Positions 9,612 to 18,297 of a stretch of 64,000 nucleotides of DNA are shown here, piece after piece (position 1 is the stretch's first letter; each line of letters opens with the position of its first letter). The translations under genes and the position numbers were made by a program. The notes under the pieces were generated by a model that worked only from the letters and a program-made list of their open reading frames with translations, had not been told where the DNA came from and did not search any database. Source of the DNA: Idiomarina piscisalsi (lineage in GTDB: Bacteria > Pseudomonadota > Gammaproteobacteria > Enterobacterales > Alteromonadaceae); the NCBI RefSeq assembly GCF_002211765.1, contig NZ_CP022133.1, positions 1,736,001 to 1,800,000 on the forward strand, read 5' to 3'.

Positions 9612-11969
9612 TTACGAATCTAAACGGTTTTTAAGAGCTTTAGCTTCTTCAGCAAGCGCTTCGTCGTCGCCATCTATCAGCTGTTGAAGAATGTCACGTG
9701 CTTCGTCTTTCTCGTCCATTTCGATATAAGCACGCGCTAAATCGAGTTGCCCAGCGGGATCATCGTCGGCCGGAGCTTCACCTTCCTGGACTTCATCGTC
9801 GTCCGGCAGGGCGCCTTTCACTGCTGACGACTCATAACGATCATCGTCTTCATCTTCTTCGTCAGCTTCCGCCATCAGCGAGTCTATATCGACGTAGTCT
9901 TCGTCATCGTTAGCCGTGAATGAGTCAGCATCATCTGTTTTTTCAGCGTCGTTTTCCCCCGCAGACTCGTCAACCGTTTCAGAGGGTTTCTCGTCACTCT
10001 CTGGCGCACCACCAAATAGCGACTCCAGATCTTCATCGGCCTGACTTTCCGCCTCATCCAATGCCTCATCGTCCTCCGGAACTTCCTCTTCGACATCGTC
10101 AAAGTCATCGAGCGCCTGAGTCACTTCATCGGATTCTTTTAGAAGCTGTTCGAGGTCATCTTCTTCTTCGCCATCAACGTCTGTCGTCTCGTCGGCTGAA
10201 TCATCTACTTCGTTTTTCGATTCGGCTTTCGTTTCACTGTCTGCTGACGTGTCCTCTTCAAACTGAGCAAGTATATCATCCGGATCCGCGGCTTCCTCAG
10301 TGTCAGCTTCTTCAGAGACACTGCTGCTATCTGGCTGTTCGGAGCTTTCGTCATCTTCGAAGTCGTCACCCAACCCTAAATCCGCTAAAACATCATCGAC
10401 TTCACTGTCATCAAAGTCATCCGGCAGCAAATCATCTGACTCGCCTTCAGCTTCATCCGCTTTCTCATCGGCAGAGTCATCAGCGGCGCTTTTCTCAGAA
10501 GTTTCAGTTCGAGCCTCCAGCGACTCCGACTCAGTATCTTCTACCGCGTCACTAACCTCTTGTTCCAGCTCGGAGCTTTCGTCACTGGCTTGCTCAGCTG
10601 TTGCTTCGCTTTCGTCCTCATCAGCCACCTCGTCGTCACTAATAGACAGATCAATCGCTTCTTCATCGTCGTCCGATTCACCAAACAAGCGATCGAGTTC
10701 TTCCTGGGACAGCTCACCGGCGTCATCATCGTTATCTGGAAGCACTGCCTTATCATCTTCATCAATGTCATCGTCATCGCCGGTATTCTCAACATCATTG
10801 GATTTTTCCTGACTCTGAGCGGTTTCATCTTCATCGTCGAGTTGTACGCTGAAGTCTTCTTCCGGCTCCGCCTTTCCAGAACCGCTTAGCTCAGCTTCAA
10901 GTGCACTTAAATCGTCGCCGTCATCTTCTTCATCAACGTCAACTTGCTGACTCTCATCAATATCAAAAATGCCATCGCCAGCGTCATTCTGCGGAGCGCC
11001 ACCCATTAACTCTTTGTCAAGTTCAGCCGCTGCTTCTTCTTCACTCAGCTCTTTCTTACTGGCAACTTCTGGCTCTTCATCTTTATTTTTTGACGAACGT
11101 TTCATTAAGAATAAAACAACGCCGCCAATAATCAGTAAGGCAGGTAATATCGACACCAGCATCATATTTATCGGGTTTTGCAACCAATCCACAAAACCGG
11201 AGGTTTCTTCGGCCTGGCGCATTGCCGCTTGCTGCTCAATAAGCGCTTGTTGCTGAGCCAATACTTGCTGAAACTGAGTTTCCAGTTCATCCGTTTTGCT
11301 TGCGCTTTGTGCCAACTCGTCCAAACGTTCCGCTAACGCATCGATTCGCTGTTGTAATGACTGGTTCTCGTCATACATTTTTTGAACTGTTTGCATAGAG
11401 TTGCGAACTTCGTTTCGCAAATCCTCAAAGTTCTGCTCTTGTCGTTGCTCAACTTCTTGCACAGCTTGTTCTGCACGAGCCTTTGCTTCTTCCAGCAGTT
11501 GCGCTTGTTCTTCTCTGGTTCGCTGAGTGCTTTGCTCAACTGCGGAGAGCTGCTGAGATTTTTCCTTCAACTGACCGTCAACCACGACTTGGCGACGAGC
11601 GGCCTCCGGATTAACCATTTGAATTTCTTGTAACGACGGAATTCGCAAATAAAAACCGTCGAGCATACGGTTCATATTGCCATCGACAAAAGCGTCGTCA
11701 TTAGCCTGAACAATGGCAACCATCGTTTGATATTGCGTGACACTGGAGTGGGGTTTATAACGGCGAGCAATATCCCAAAGAGTATCATTACTTGAAATAG
11801 GTCCGTAACGCTCCTGACCAATACGAACGTCCTCAGCTTCCGAACCTTTAGGGCCTTTGATAATGGTGCCATCTTGTTGCCACAGAAAGGCATTGCTACT
11901 GAGACTAACCAGTAACAATGCTGTTAGCGAAAGATGTTTACACACATGCCCTATAATTGTTTTTTTCAT
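9612..11969 (-). CDS. fimV: FimV/HubP-type LysM polar-scaffold protein
   Basis: A 785-residue inner-membrane protein of the FimV family; in Pseudomonas and Vibrio such proteins organise the cell pole, type IV pili and chemosensory arrays. Visible parts in order: signal peptide (1-28), periplasmic FimV/LysM-like region (about 45-115), coiled coil (about 130-255), one membrane helix (267-290), then a cytoplasmic tail extremely rich in Asp, Glu and Ser (about 296-730). It ends with the short FimV C-terminal domain (about 738-785, [21 protein letters not shown]). Membership rests on this architecture, the LysM region, the C-terminal motif and the conserved place next to asd/usg and truA. The acidic tail is the most compositionally biased protein segment in the window. 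Confidence 0.88.
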   Translation of the reverse strand: MKKTIIGHVCKHLSLTALLLVSLSSNAFLWQQDGTIIKGPKGSEAEDVRIGQERYGPISSNDTLWDIARRYKPHSSVTQYQTMVAIVQANDDAFVDGNMNRMLDGFYLRIPSLQEIQMVNPEAARRQVVVDGQLKEKSQQLSAVEQSTQRTREEQAQLLEEAKARAEQAVQEVEQRQEQNFEDLRNEVRNSMQTVQKMYDENQSLQQRIDALAERLDELAQSASKTDELETQFQQVLAQQQALIEQQAAMRQAEETSGFVDWLQNPINMMLVSILPALLIIGGVVLFLMKRSSKNKDEEPEVASKKELSEEEAAAELDKELMGGAPQNDAGDGIFDIDESQQVDVDEEDDGDDLSALEAELSGSGKAEPEEDFSVQLDDEDETAQSQEKSNDVENTGDDDDIDEDDKAVLPDNDDDAGELSQEELDRLFGESDDDEEAIDLSISDDEVADEDESEATAEQASDESSELEQEVSDAVEDTESESLEARTETSEKSAADDSADEKADEAEGESDDLLPDDFDDSEVDDVLADLGLGDDFEDDESSEQPDSSSVSEEADTEEAADPDDILAQFEEDTSADSETKAESKNEVDDSADETTDVDGEEEDDLEQLLKESDEVTQALDDFDDVEEEVPEDDEALDEAESQADEDLESLFGGAPESDEKPSETVDESAGENDAEKTDDADSFTANDDEDYVDIDSLMAEADEEDEDDDRYESSAVKGALPDDDEVQEGEAPADDDPAGQLDLARAYIEMDEKDEARDILQQLIDGDDEALAEEAKALKNRLDS

Positions 11970-12048
11970 CCCTTGTTCTCTGCCCGCGCTTAGCTCTTAT
12001 CTTTAACGGCGTCAGTAATAAAAACTTTATGACATACAGCCGCTTAAA

Positions 12049-13065
12049 TTACCAGTATTCACGAATTAAAGTTTCCGCAATCTGAATACTGTTCGTTGCT
12101 GCGCCTTTGCGAATGTTGTCAGATACCACCCATAAGTTAAGTCCTTGAGGATGACTAATATCTTCACGAACACGGCCAACAAACACATCGTCCTTTCCAG
12201 CTGCATCACTGACTTGTGTCGGAAACTCCTCACGTTGCTCCATGAGGGTTACCCCCGGCGCTTCGCTCAATAGCTGTTTGGCATGCTCCGCAGTAATTGG
12301 CTGCCGAGTTTCGATATGAATCGCTTCTGCGTGACCATAAAATACCGGTACACGCACGGCTGTTGCATTGACCCGTACGCTGGGGTCATTAAATATTTTT
12401 TGCGTCTCCCACACCATTTTCATTTCTTCTTTGGTGTAGTCGTTGTCCTGAAATACATCAATTTGCGGAATACAGTTAAATGCAATTTGTCGGCTAAAGT
12501 TCTCAACGGTGGGCTGTTTTGCATTCAGTAACTCTGCGGTCTGCTTTGCCAGCTCTTCCATTGCTTCTTTGCCCGCACCAGATACCGACTGGTAGGTCGC
12601 CACATTAATACGCTCAATACCCACCGCGTCATGAATAGGTTTTAACGCGACCAACATTTGAATGGTTGAGCAGTTTGGGTTTGCAATAATGTTGCGGTTG
12701 CGAAAGTCGGCCAAAGCCCAGGCATTGACCTCCGGCACCACCAGTGGGATGTCGGGTTCATAACGAAACTCAGAGGTGTTATCAATGACAACACAGCCGG
12801 CATCGGCAGCTTTAGGAGCGAACTCTCTTGAAATCGCTCCGCCTGCCGAGAAAAAGGCAATGTCTGCGTTTGACCAGTCAAAGTCATCGGCAACCAATAC
12901 TTCTTTCTCGTCACCATTAAAGTCAACGGTTGCTCCTGCAGAACGGGCACTGGCTAACGGGTACAACTCAGCGACGGGAAATTTTCGCTCAGCCAAAATA
13001 TCAATCATTTGCTGACCAACCAGTCCTGTTGCTCCTAAAACTGCTACGCGAAACCCGTCTGCCAT
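12049..13065 (-). CDS. asd: Aspartate-semialdehyde dehydrogenase
   Basis: Reduces aspartyl phosphate to aspartate semialdehyde with NADPH, the branch point to lysine/diaminopimelate, threonine and methionine. The NADP-binding loop is VLGATGLVGQQM near the N-terminus. The catalytic cysteine is present in NPNCSTIQM (Cys132), and HIE/R residues of the active site appear in HAEAIHIETRQ. Its position (pdxB-X-fimV/truA) is where E. coli carries usg, a paralogue regarded as catalytically inactive. The intact cysteine argues that this copy is a true Asd. It lies 9 bases after pdxB. Confidence 0.93.
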   Translation of the reverse strand: MADGFRVAVLGATGLVGQQMIDILAERKFPVAELYPLASARSAGATVDFNGDEKEVLVADDFDWSNADIAFFSAGGAISREFAPKAADAGCVVIDNTSEFRYEPDIPLVVPEVNAWALADFRNRNIIANPNCSTIQMLVALKPIHDAVGIERINVATYQSVSGAGKEAMEELAKQTAELLNAKQPTVENFSRQIAFNCIPQIDVFQDNDYTKEEMKMVWETQKIFNDPSVRVNATAVRVPVFYGHAEAIHIETRQPITAEHAKQLLSEAPGVTLMEQREEFPTQVSDAAGKDDVFVGRVREDISHPQGLNLWVVSDNIRKGAATNSIQIAETLIREYW

Positions 13066-13074
13066 AGTTACTCC

Positions 13075-14220
13075 TTAACGGTCTGTTTGTCGGACATCAA
13101 AGCCCAACTGTAAGAATTGGATATATTGTTCGCTATTATGGCATGCAACGACCTGATTTATGAACTCTCTGCGAGGGCTTTCTTTGCGATATTTTTTACG
13201 CATGCTATCGAAACCCTCGGGCGTCATCCCATACCGCCGAAAATGGGCATCGTCGCTCATTATGTCGTAATGTTGATTCACCCATCGTAAGAGCGAGCTA
13301 ATTGATAGCAACTGAGCCGCGTCCAGCGCTAGCCAATCGGCTCTCGGCAACACTAAACTTTTGTCATAATCGCTCTTAAGCTGACAATGCGCCAACAGAG
13401 CATCGGCAACCATCACGGCACCACCTATTTTGCCTTCCAGGCTATGTCCGGCAATATGCGGCGTTGCAATATCAACGCAGTCTACCAATGGCTTTAACAC
13501 CTCAGGTTCGCCTTCCCAGACATCGAGCACCACAAAAGGTTTTTCACCCTGCTGCGCCCTTTCAAGCAACGCCGAGTTATCTATCACCGCCCCTCTGCTC
13601 GCGTTAATCAGCAATTGGTTTTCATGCAGCGACTGTAGCGCCGTATGTTCAAACAAATGGTGCGTCGGACAATCTCCTCCGCGAGTCAGCGGAACATGAC
13701 AAGAAATAATATCGGCGGTAATAACCCGTTGCCAGTGATCATGCACCGCCTTTTCGCCTTTTTTACTGAGTGGTGGATCGTAGTAATGCACGTTCATACC
13801 CAGCGCTTGTAAGCGTTGCCCTGCCGCCTGCCCCGTATGACCGGCGCCAACAATGGCAACGTCTAAATCGGCTAACGAGTCGACCTCTTTTTGATCGAGC
13901 CACTGCAAAACTGCGCACAATACATATTCACCAACGGACGAAGCGTTCGCGCCAGGCGCGTGAGCGAAAGTAATGCCTCTTTCAGTGAGCAATTCGGTAT
14001 CGATATGCTCGGTACCAATGGTCGCAGAAGCCACAAAGGTTAAGTTAGGAGCCAATTGAAGAAGCTCTTCGTTCACTTGGGTAATTGAACGCACAAGCAA
14101 AGCATCCGCTTTGGCCAGTAATTCTTTTGAAGGGGTTCGTTCGGAAAAAAAATGAAGATGTCCTGCGCCTGACAATAAAGTCGACAGCGCAGGAATATTT
14201 TTATCGGCGACGATATTCAT
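13075..14220 (-). CDS. pdxB: Erythronate-4-phosphate dehydrogenase
   Basis: Second step of DXP-dependent pyridoxal phosphate synthesis: oxidises 4-phospho-D-erythronate with NAD. Member of the D-2-hydroxyacid dehydrogenase family. It begins MNIVADKNIPAL and shows the Rossmann motif VGAGHTGQAAGQRL, the catalytic Arg in NASRGAVIDN and the His in TPHIAGHS. The C-terminal dimerisation domain is present. I use the ATG at 14220 (381 residues, near E. coli 378); a GTG at 14238 would add six residues. It lies 21 bases behind fabB in the same direction, as part of the fabB-pdxB-asd run. Confidence 0.96.
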   Translation of the reverse strand: MNIVADKNIPALSTLLSGAGHLHFFSERTPSKELLAKADALLVRSITQVNEELLQLAPNLTFVASATIGTEHIDTELLTERGITFAHAPGANASSVGEYVLCAVLQWLDQKEVDSLADLDVAIVGAGHTGQAAGQRLQALGMNVHYYDPPLSKKGEKAVHDHWQRVITADIISCHVPLTRGGDCPTHHLFEHTALQSLHENQLLINASRGAVIDNSALLERAQQGEKPFVVLDVWEGEPEVLKPLVDCVDIATPHIAGHSLEGKIGGAVMVADALLAHCQLKSDYDKSLVLPRADWLALDAAQLLSISSLLRWVNQHYDIMSDDAHFRRYGMTPEGFDSMRKKYRKESPRREFINQVVACHNSEQYIQFLQLGFDVRQTDR

Positions 14221-14241
14221 CGTACTTACCGATGACACCGT

Positions 14242-15456
14242 TTACTCTGCGTATTGGCGCATAACCAATGACGCGTTTGTGCCACCAAAACCAAAACTAT
14301 TCGACATAACCGTACGCAATGGCGCGTCCGTTGTCTGACGAATAATGTTCATGCCATCGGCCTGCTCATCTAACTTTTCAATATTGATAGATGGCGTGAC
14401 AAAGCCGTGCTTCAGCATCAACAAAGAATAAATGGCTTCATGAACACCAGCCGCACCTAATGCATGACCTGTCATTGCTTTAGTCGCGCTAATCATCGGT
14501 GTTTTTTCAGGGAACACTTCACGAATCGCTTCTAACTCTTTCACGTCTCCCACTGGCGTGCTGGTTCCGTGAGTATTCAGATAGTCAATTGGGCTGTCGA
14601 CGGTTTCCATTGCCATTTTCATGCAACGAACCGCCCCTTCACCTGATGGCGCAACCATGTCATAGCCGTCAGAAGTGGCGCCGTAGCCAACAATTTCGCC
14701 ATAAATTTTCGCACCACGTGCTTTAGCGGCTTCCAGCTCTTCAATCACCAAAATACCGCCACCACCGGCTGGTACAAAACCATCGCGATCCTGATCGTAG
14801 GTACGTGATGCTTTTTCAGGTGTGTCGTTGTATTTGGTACTTAATGCGCCCATGGCGTCGAATTCCATACCTAAGGTCCAGTGCAGTTCTTCACCGCCAC
14901 CGGCAAACACACGGTCTTGTTTACCAAACTGGATAAGTTCAAGCGCATGACCAATACAGTGGGCTGAGGTTGCACACGCCGAGCTGATTGAATAGTTTAC
15001 GCCTTTAATTTTAAATGGCGTCGCAAGACACGCTGATGTCGTTGATGCCATGCAGCGAGGCACCATATAAGGTCCGACACGTTTCACACCGCGCTCGCGC
15101 AGGATGTCGGCGGCCGCTACCTGATGTTCACCTGAAGCGCCACCAGAACCAACAACCAAACCTGTACGCGGATTCGAAATTTCCTCTTCACTTAAGCCTG
15201 CGTCTTCAATCGCCTGAGACATAGCAATGTAAGCATAAGCGGCTGAATCGCCCATAAAGCGCAATGCTTTGCGGTCAATGTGGTCTTTAGGATCCAGCTT
15301 TACGGGTCCCCAAACCTGACAGCGAAGCCCCATCTCCGCAAATGATTCTGAACGGCTGATGCCTGACTTGCCCTGACGCAAGCTTTCCAGTACTTCTTCT
15401 TGATTGTTGCCGATGCTTGATACGATACCAAGGCCGGTTATCACTGCTCTTCTCAT
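14242..15456 (-). CDS. fabB: 3-oxoacyl-ACP synthase I
   Basis: Condensing enzyme for fatty acid elongation, including the unsaturated branch. The thiolase-fold active-site triad is visible: Cys in [12 protein letters not shown], His in [11 protein letters not shown], His in [12 protein letters not shown]. The 404 residues and the [17 protein letters not shown] start match FabB rather than FabF. It is first in the minus-strand run and divergent from mnmC, the same arrangement as in E. coli. The 134-base intergenic region shows no site I could confidently assign to FabR or FadR. Confidence 0.97.
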   Translation of the reverse strand: MRRAVITGLGIVSSIGNNQEEVLESLRQGKSGISRSESFAEMGLRCQVWGPVKLDPKDHIDRKALRFMGDSAAYAYIAMSQAIEDAGLSEEEISNPRTGLVVGSGGASGEHQVAAADILRERGVKRVGPYMVPRCMASTTSACLATPFKIKGVNYSISSACATSAHCIGHALELIQFGKQDRVFAGGGEELHWTLGMEFDAMGALSTKYNDTPEKASRTYDQDRDGFVPAGGGGILVIEELEAAKARGAKIYGEIVGYGATSDGYDMVAPSGEGAVRCMKMAMETVDSPIDYLNTHGTSTPVGDVKELEAIREVFPEKTPMISATKAMTGHALGAAGVHEAIYSLLMLKHGFVTPSINIEKLDEQADGMNIIRQTTDAPLRTVMSNSFGFGGTNASLVMRQYAE

Positions 15457-15590
15457 TCTAAAATCCTGTCTAACATTTATACGTCGGTATAGTAACTAAC
15501 GTGTTCTAAGAATGTGGTCTGCTTTGTGCACTGTTTTTAGTAATCTTGTTATTATAGCGAGCATCTGCCAATAAATCATGGGGCAAACAC

Positions 15591-17408
15591 TTGAATTCTA
15601 AAGCGTCGGTCAAGTTTAACGAGTATGGTGTTCCCGTTTCCACCTCTTTCGATGATATTTATTTTTCTGTGGAAAGCGGTGTCGACGAAAGCCAATACGT
15701 ATTTCTTAAGCACAACGGATTACCCGCCCGTTGGCAAACGTTGAAAAAATATGAATGCTTTACCATTGCAGAAACAGGATTTGGCACCGGCCTAAACTTT
15801 TTGCTGACATGGCAACACTTTATCGAGTCAGCTTCTCCGGACAGTCGGCTGCACTTTATCAGTTTTGAGAAGTTTCCTTTAACCGTTGAGCAATTGCAAC
15901 AAGCCTACGCCTTACTACCAGAGGTAGAGAGTATCAGTTCGCAGTTTCTAGCTCATTATCCGTCACCGGAACCCGGATGCCACCGCCTTACCTTCGCTGA
16001 AGGAAGAATTACGTTAGACTTGTGGATTGGTGATATTAACCAGCTATTCCCCCAGTGGCGGGGTCAGGCTCAGCATAAAGTAGACGCTTGGTTTTTAGAT
16101 GGCTTTGCGCCATCAAAAAATCCGGATATGTGGCAACAAGCGCTTTTTGAAACCATGTCAGTGACCGCTCATAAAAAGACAACGTATGCCACCTTTACTG
16201 CGGCTGGCGTTGTTCGTCGAGGCCTTGCGGAGGCCGGTTTTGCCGTCAGTAAAGTGCCCGGTTATGGACGCAAACGCGAGATGATATGCGGTCAGTTTCA
16301 GGGGGGAACAGTTGAACCTGAAACGTCAGCAGAGCCGGTCGTTATCATTGGCGGCGGAATAAGTGCTGCGTGCTGTGCTTTGTCGTTACAAAAACGGGGC
16401 GTTGCTTCCAAAGTGATTGCGCCCAATATAGCCGACGGCGCATCCGGTAATCCCCAAGGCGCCGTATATCCACTGCTGCATGCAGAACACACGCCACTGA
16501 GCTGCTTTTACTGGCAAGCTTTTAGTACAGCGCGAAACACTTATCGACAATACACTCCGGAGCACTGGCACGCCAGCGGCGTCTTGCAGCCCGCATTTAA
16601 TGAGCAACGAGAGCAACGCTTTCAAAAAGTTGCAGGTGATTTATATAACGAGACAACGGTTCGCTACTTAAACGCAGAAGAAGCGAACAAAACCGCCGGC
16701 ATCACTATCGGTACTCCTGCTCTGTTTTATCCCCAAGCGGGCTGGTTAACACCTGAGACAGTCGTTAAGTCTTTATTTGAACACGCTAAAAGTACCTTTA
16801 TAAACGACTCAGTTGAACGCATTAGCCATTCAGATGATGGTAGCTGGAGCGTCAACCTGGAAAGTGGAGAGAGGATTCACACAAAGAACTTAGTACTGGC
16901 AACAGGGCATCGTTTTAATGAGCTGTTGCCACTAAAAGTCGACAACTTGCCAGTAAACCCCGTACGCGGACAAATTACCCAAGTCAAAACTTCTGACAGC
17001 CTTAAACCTTTAAAAACCGTGCTGTGTTATAAGGGGTATTTAGTGCCTGAATCTGAAGGCCTACATTGTCTGGGCGCGACATTTAATCGGGGTGAAACAG
17101 ATTTCGCAACGCGCCCGGAGGATAACGAGGAAAACCTTCAGCAGCTCACCGTCAACGCGAAACAACCCTGGGCAGAAAAGTTACAGGTTGTTGAACAAAG
17201 AGCCTCGGTAAGGGCAACAACACCTGATCATCAACCGGTCATTGGTCAGCTGGACTCAGGCCTGTACGGTGTCTCCGGACTTGGTTCAAGAGGTTTCACA
17301 TCAGCCCCGTTGGCTGGCGAACTTATTGCAGGAATGATATGTGGCGAGACACTGCCGCTAACCAGTGATGCATTAGCTAGGTTATCCCCGGCCCGCTTTC
17401 GCCGCTAA
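15591..17408 (+). CDS. mnmC: Bifunctional tRNA mnm5s2U modification enzyme
   Basis: Completes 5-methylaminomethyl-2-thiouridine at wobble position 34. The C-terminal FAD domain removes the carboxymethyl group (Rossmann motif VVIIGGGISAACCAL, about residue 245 on). The N-terminal SAM-dependent methyltransferase then adds the methyl group (AETGFGTGLNFL and WFLDGFAPSKNPDMW motifs). The 605 residues indicate an unbroken fusion of both domains. The start appears to be TTG at 15591 with GGGG 7 bases upstream; the nearby ATG at 15578 is out of frame and soon stopped. Its 3' end overlaps yfcL on the other strand by 27 bases. The fabB-mnmC-yfcL grouping matches E. coli. Confidence 0.95.
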   Translation: MNSKASVKFNEYGVPVSTSFDDIYFSVESGVDESQYVFLKHNGLPARWQTLKKYECFTIAETGFGTGLNFLLTWQHFIESASPDSRLHFISFEKFPLTVEQLQQAYALLPEVESISSQFLAHYPSPEPGCHRLTFAEGRITLDLWIGDINQLFPQWRGQAQHKVDAWFLDGFAPSKNPDMWQQALFETMSVTAHKKTTYATFTAAGVVRRGLAEAGFAVSKVPGYGRKREMICGQFQGGTVEPETSAEPVVIIGGGISAACCALSLQKRGVASKVIAPNIADGASGNPQGAVYPLLHAEHTPLSCFYWQAFSTARNTYRQYTPEHWHASGVLQPAFNEQREQRFQKVAGDLYNETTVRYLNAEEANKTAGITIGTPALFYPQAGWLTPETVVKSLFEHAKSTFINDSVERISHSDDGSWSVNLESGERIHTKNLVLATGHRFNELLPLKVDNLPVNPVRGQITQVKTSDSLKPLKTVLCYKGYLVPESEGLHCLGATFNRGETDFATRPEDNEENLQQLTVNAKQPWAEKLQVVEQRASVRATTPDHQPVIGQLDSGLYGVSGLGSRGFTSAPLAGELIAGMICGETLPLTSDALARLSPARFRR

Positions 17409-17657
17409 TTTATCCATGAGGTTTTTAATGTGCGCTTGATCCGCAGGTGAAAGTTCGTGACGAGTGTCATGAACCGCCTGCTCAAGCGATGGCATTATCT
17501 TGTCAACGTCAGCATTTCCGGACATTTCCAATTGTGCTACCACCAAATCGAAATGGCCGCGCAAATAACCGCTGGCAAACAGCTCGTCGTCATTGCCTGA
17601 CACCACGGTTTCGTCAAACACGGTTTCCAGTTGCTCGACCTGTTGATCAAAGTCCAT
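17382..17657 (-). CDS. yfcL: YfcL family protein
   Basis: A 91-residue acidic, probably cytoplasmic protein. It shares the segment DDELFASGYLRGH with E. coli YfcL and ends in the same LSPADQAHIKNLMDKL-type helix, as well as occupying the same place next to mnmC. Function unknown. Its last 27 bases overlap the end of mnmC, read convergently. There is no signal peptide or membrane helix. Confidence 0.88.
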   Translation of the reverse strand: MDFDQQVEQLETVFDETVVSGNDDELFASGYLRGHFDLVVAQLEMSGNADVDKIMPSLEQAVHDTRHELSPADQAHIKNLMDKLAAKAGRG

Positions 17658-17766
17658 ACTGCCCTCTTCTCAATTGATACTGCGTTACAAAGGTGGGTCA
17701 TTCTATCGGTCTTTTTGGTACAATGCATCCACATCCAATCGTTAACTTAAGGTCAAGGTGTAATCT

Positions 17767-18294
17767 ATGTCACTGCAAATTGGTTTGTTTTACGGTTCTA
17801 CCACCTGCTATACGGAAATAGCTGCCGAGAAAATCCAGCAAGCCATCGGTGACGATATTGTGACCTTATTTAATATCCAGGATACTCCCCTCAAAGACGC
17901 CGAACAGTTCGACATTCTTATTTTCGGTATTTCCACCTGGGACTTTGGTGAGCTTCAGGAAGACTGGGAAAGTCATTGGGATGATATTAACGAGGTTAAC
18001 CTAAACGGAAAAATTGTCGCGCTATACGGTATGGGCGATCAGGAGGGATACACCGACTGGTTCCAAGATGCGCTTGGCATGCTGCACGACGCCATCGCCG
18101 ACCATGGTTGTAAACGCATCGGTTTTTGGCCAAACGAGGGGTATGACTTTGCCGCTTCGAAAGCATTGACCGCAGATAACTCGCAGTTCGTCGGCTTATC
18201 ACTGGATGAAGACTCACAATATGAGTTATCTGATGAACGTATTGAGCAGTGGACGACACAAATATTAGAAGAAATTGCAGAACAACTGGGATAA
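17767..18294 (+). CDS. fldB: Flavodoxin FldB type
   Basis: Small FMN electron carrier of 175 residues. The phosphate loop is [10 protein letters not shown] near the N-terminus, and the isoalloxazine loops are [18 protein letters not shown] and [13 protein letters not shown]. It resembles E. coli FldB more than FldA ([11 protein letters not shown] and NEGYDF match FldB). Flavodoxins donate electrons to radical-SAM and reductive enzymes; the partner here is unknown. The stop codon lies only 3 bases before the start of the following metalloprotease gene, so the two are likely one transcript. Confidence 0.93.
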   Translation: MSLQIGLFYGSTTCYTEIAAEKIQQAIGDDIVTLFNIQDTPLKDAEQFDILIFGISTWDFGELQEDWESHWDDINEVNLNGKIVALYGMGDQEGYTDWFQDALGMLHDAIADHGCKRIGFWPNEGYDFAASKALTADNSQFVGLSLDEDSQYELSDERIEQWTTQILEEIAEQLG

Positions 18295-18297
18295 ACC

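Noticed and set aside
9698..11256. Several long Ser- and His-rich open frames opposite fimV
   Set aside because: They are mirror images of Asp/Glu codons in the acidic tail of FimV and have no ribosome-binding site or family resemblance.
15457..15590. FabR or FadR operator in the fabB/mnmC gap
   Set aside because: Only loose A/T-rich similarity; nothing matching either consensus well.
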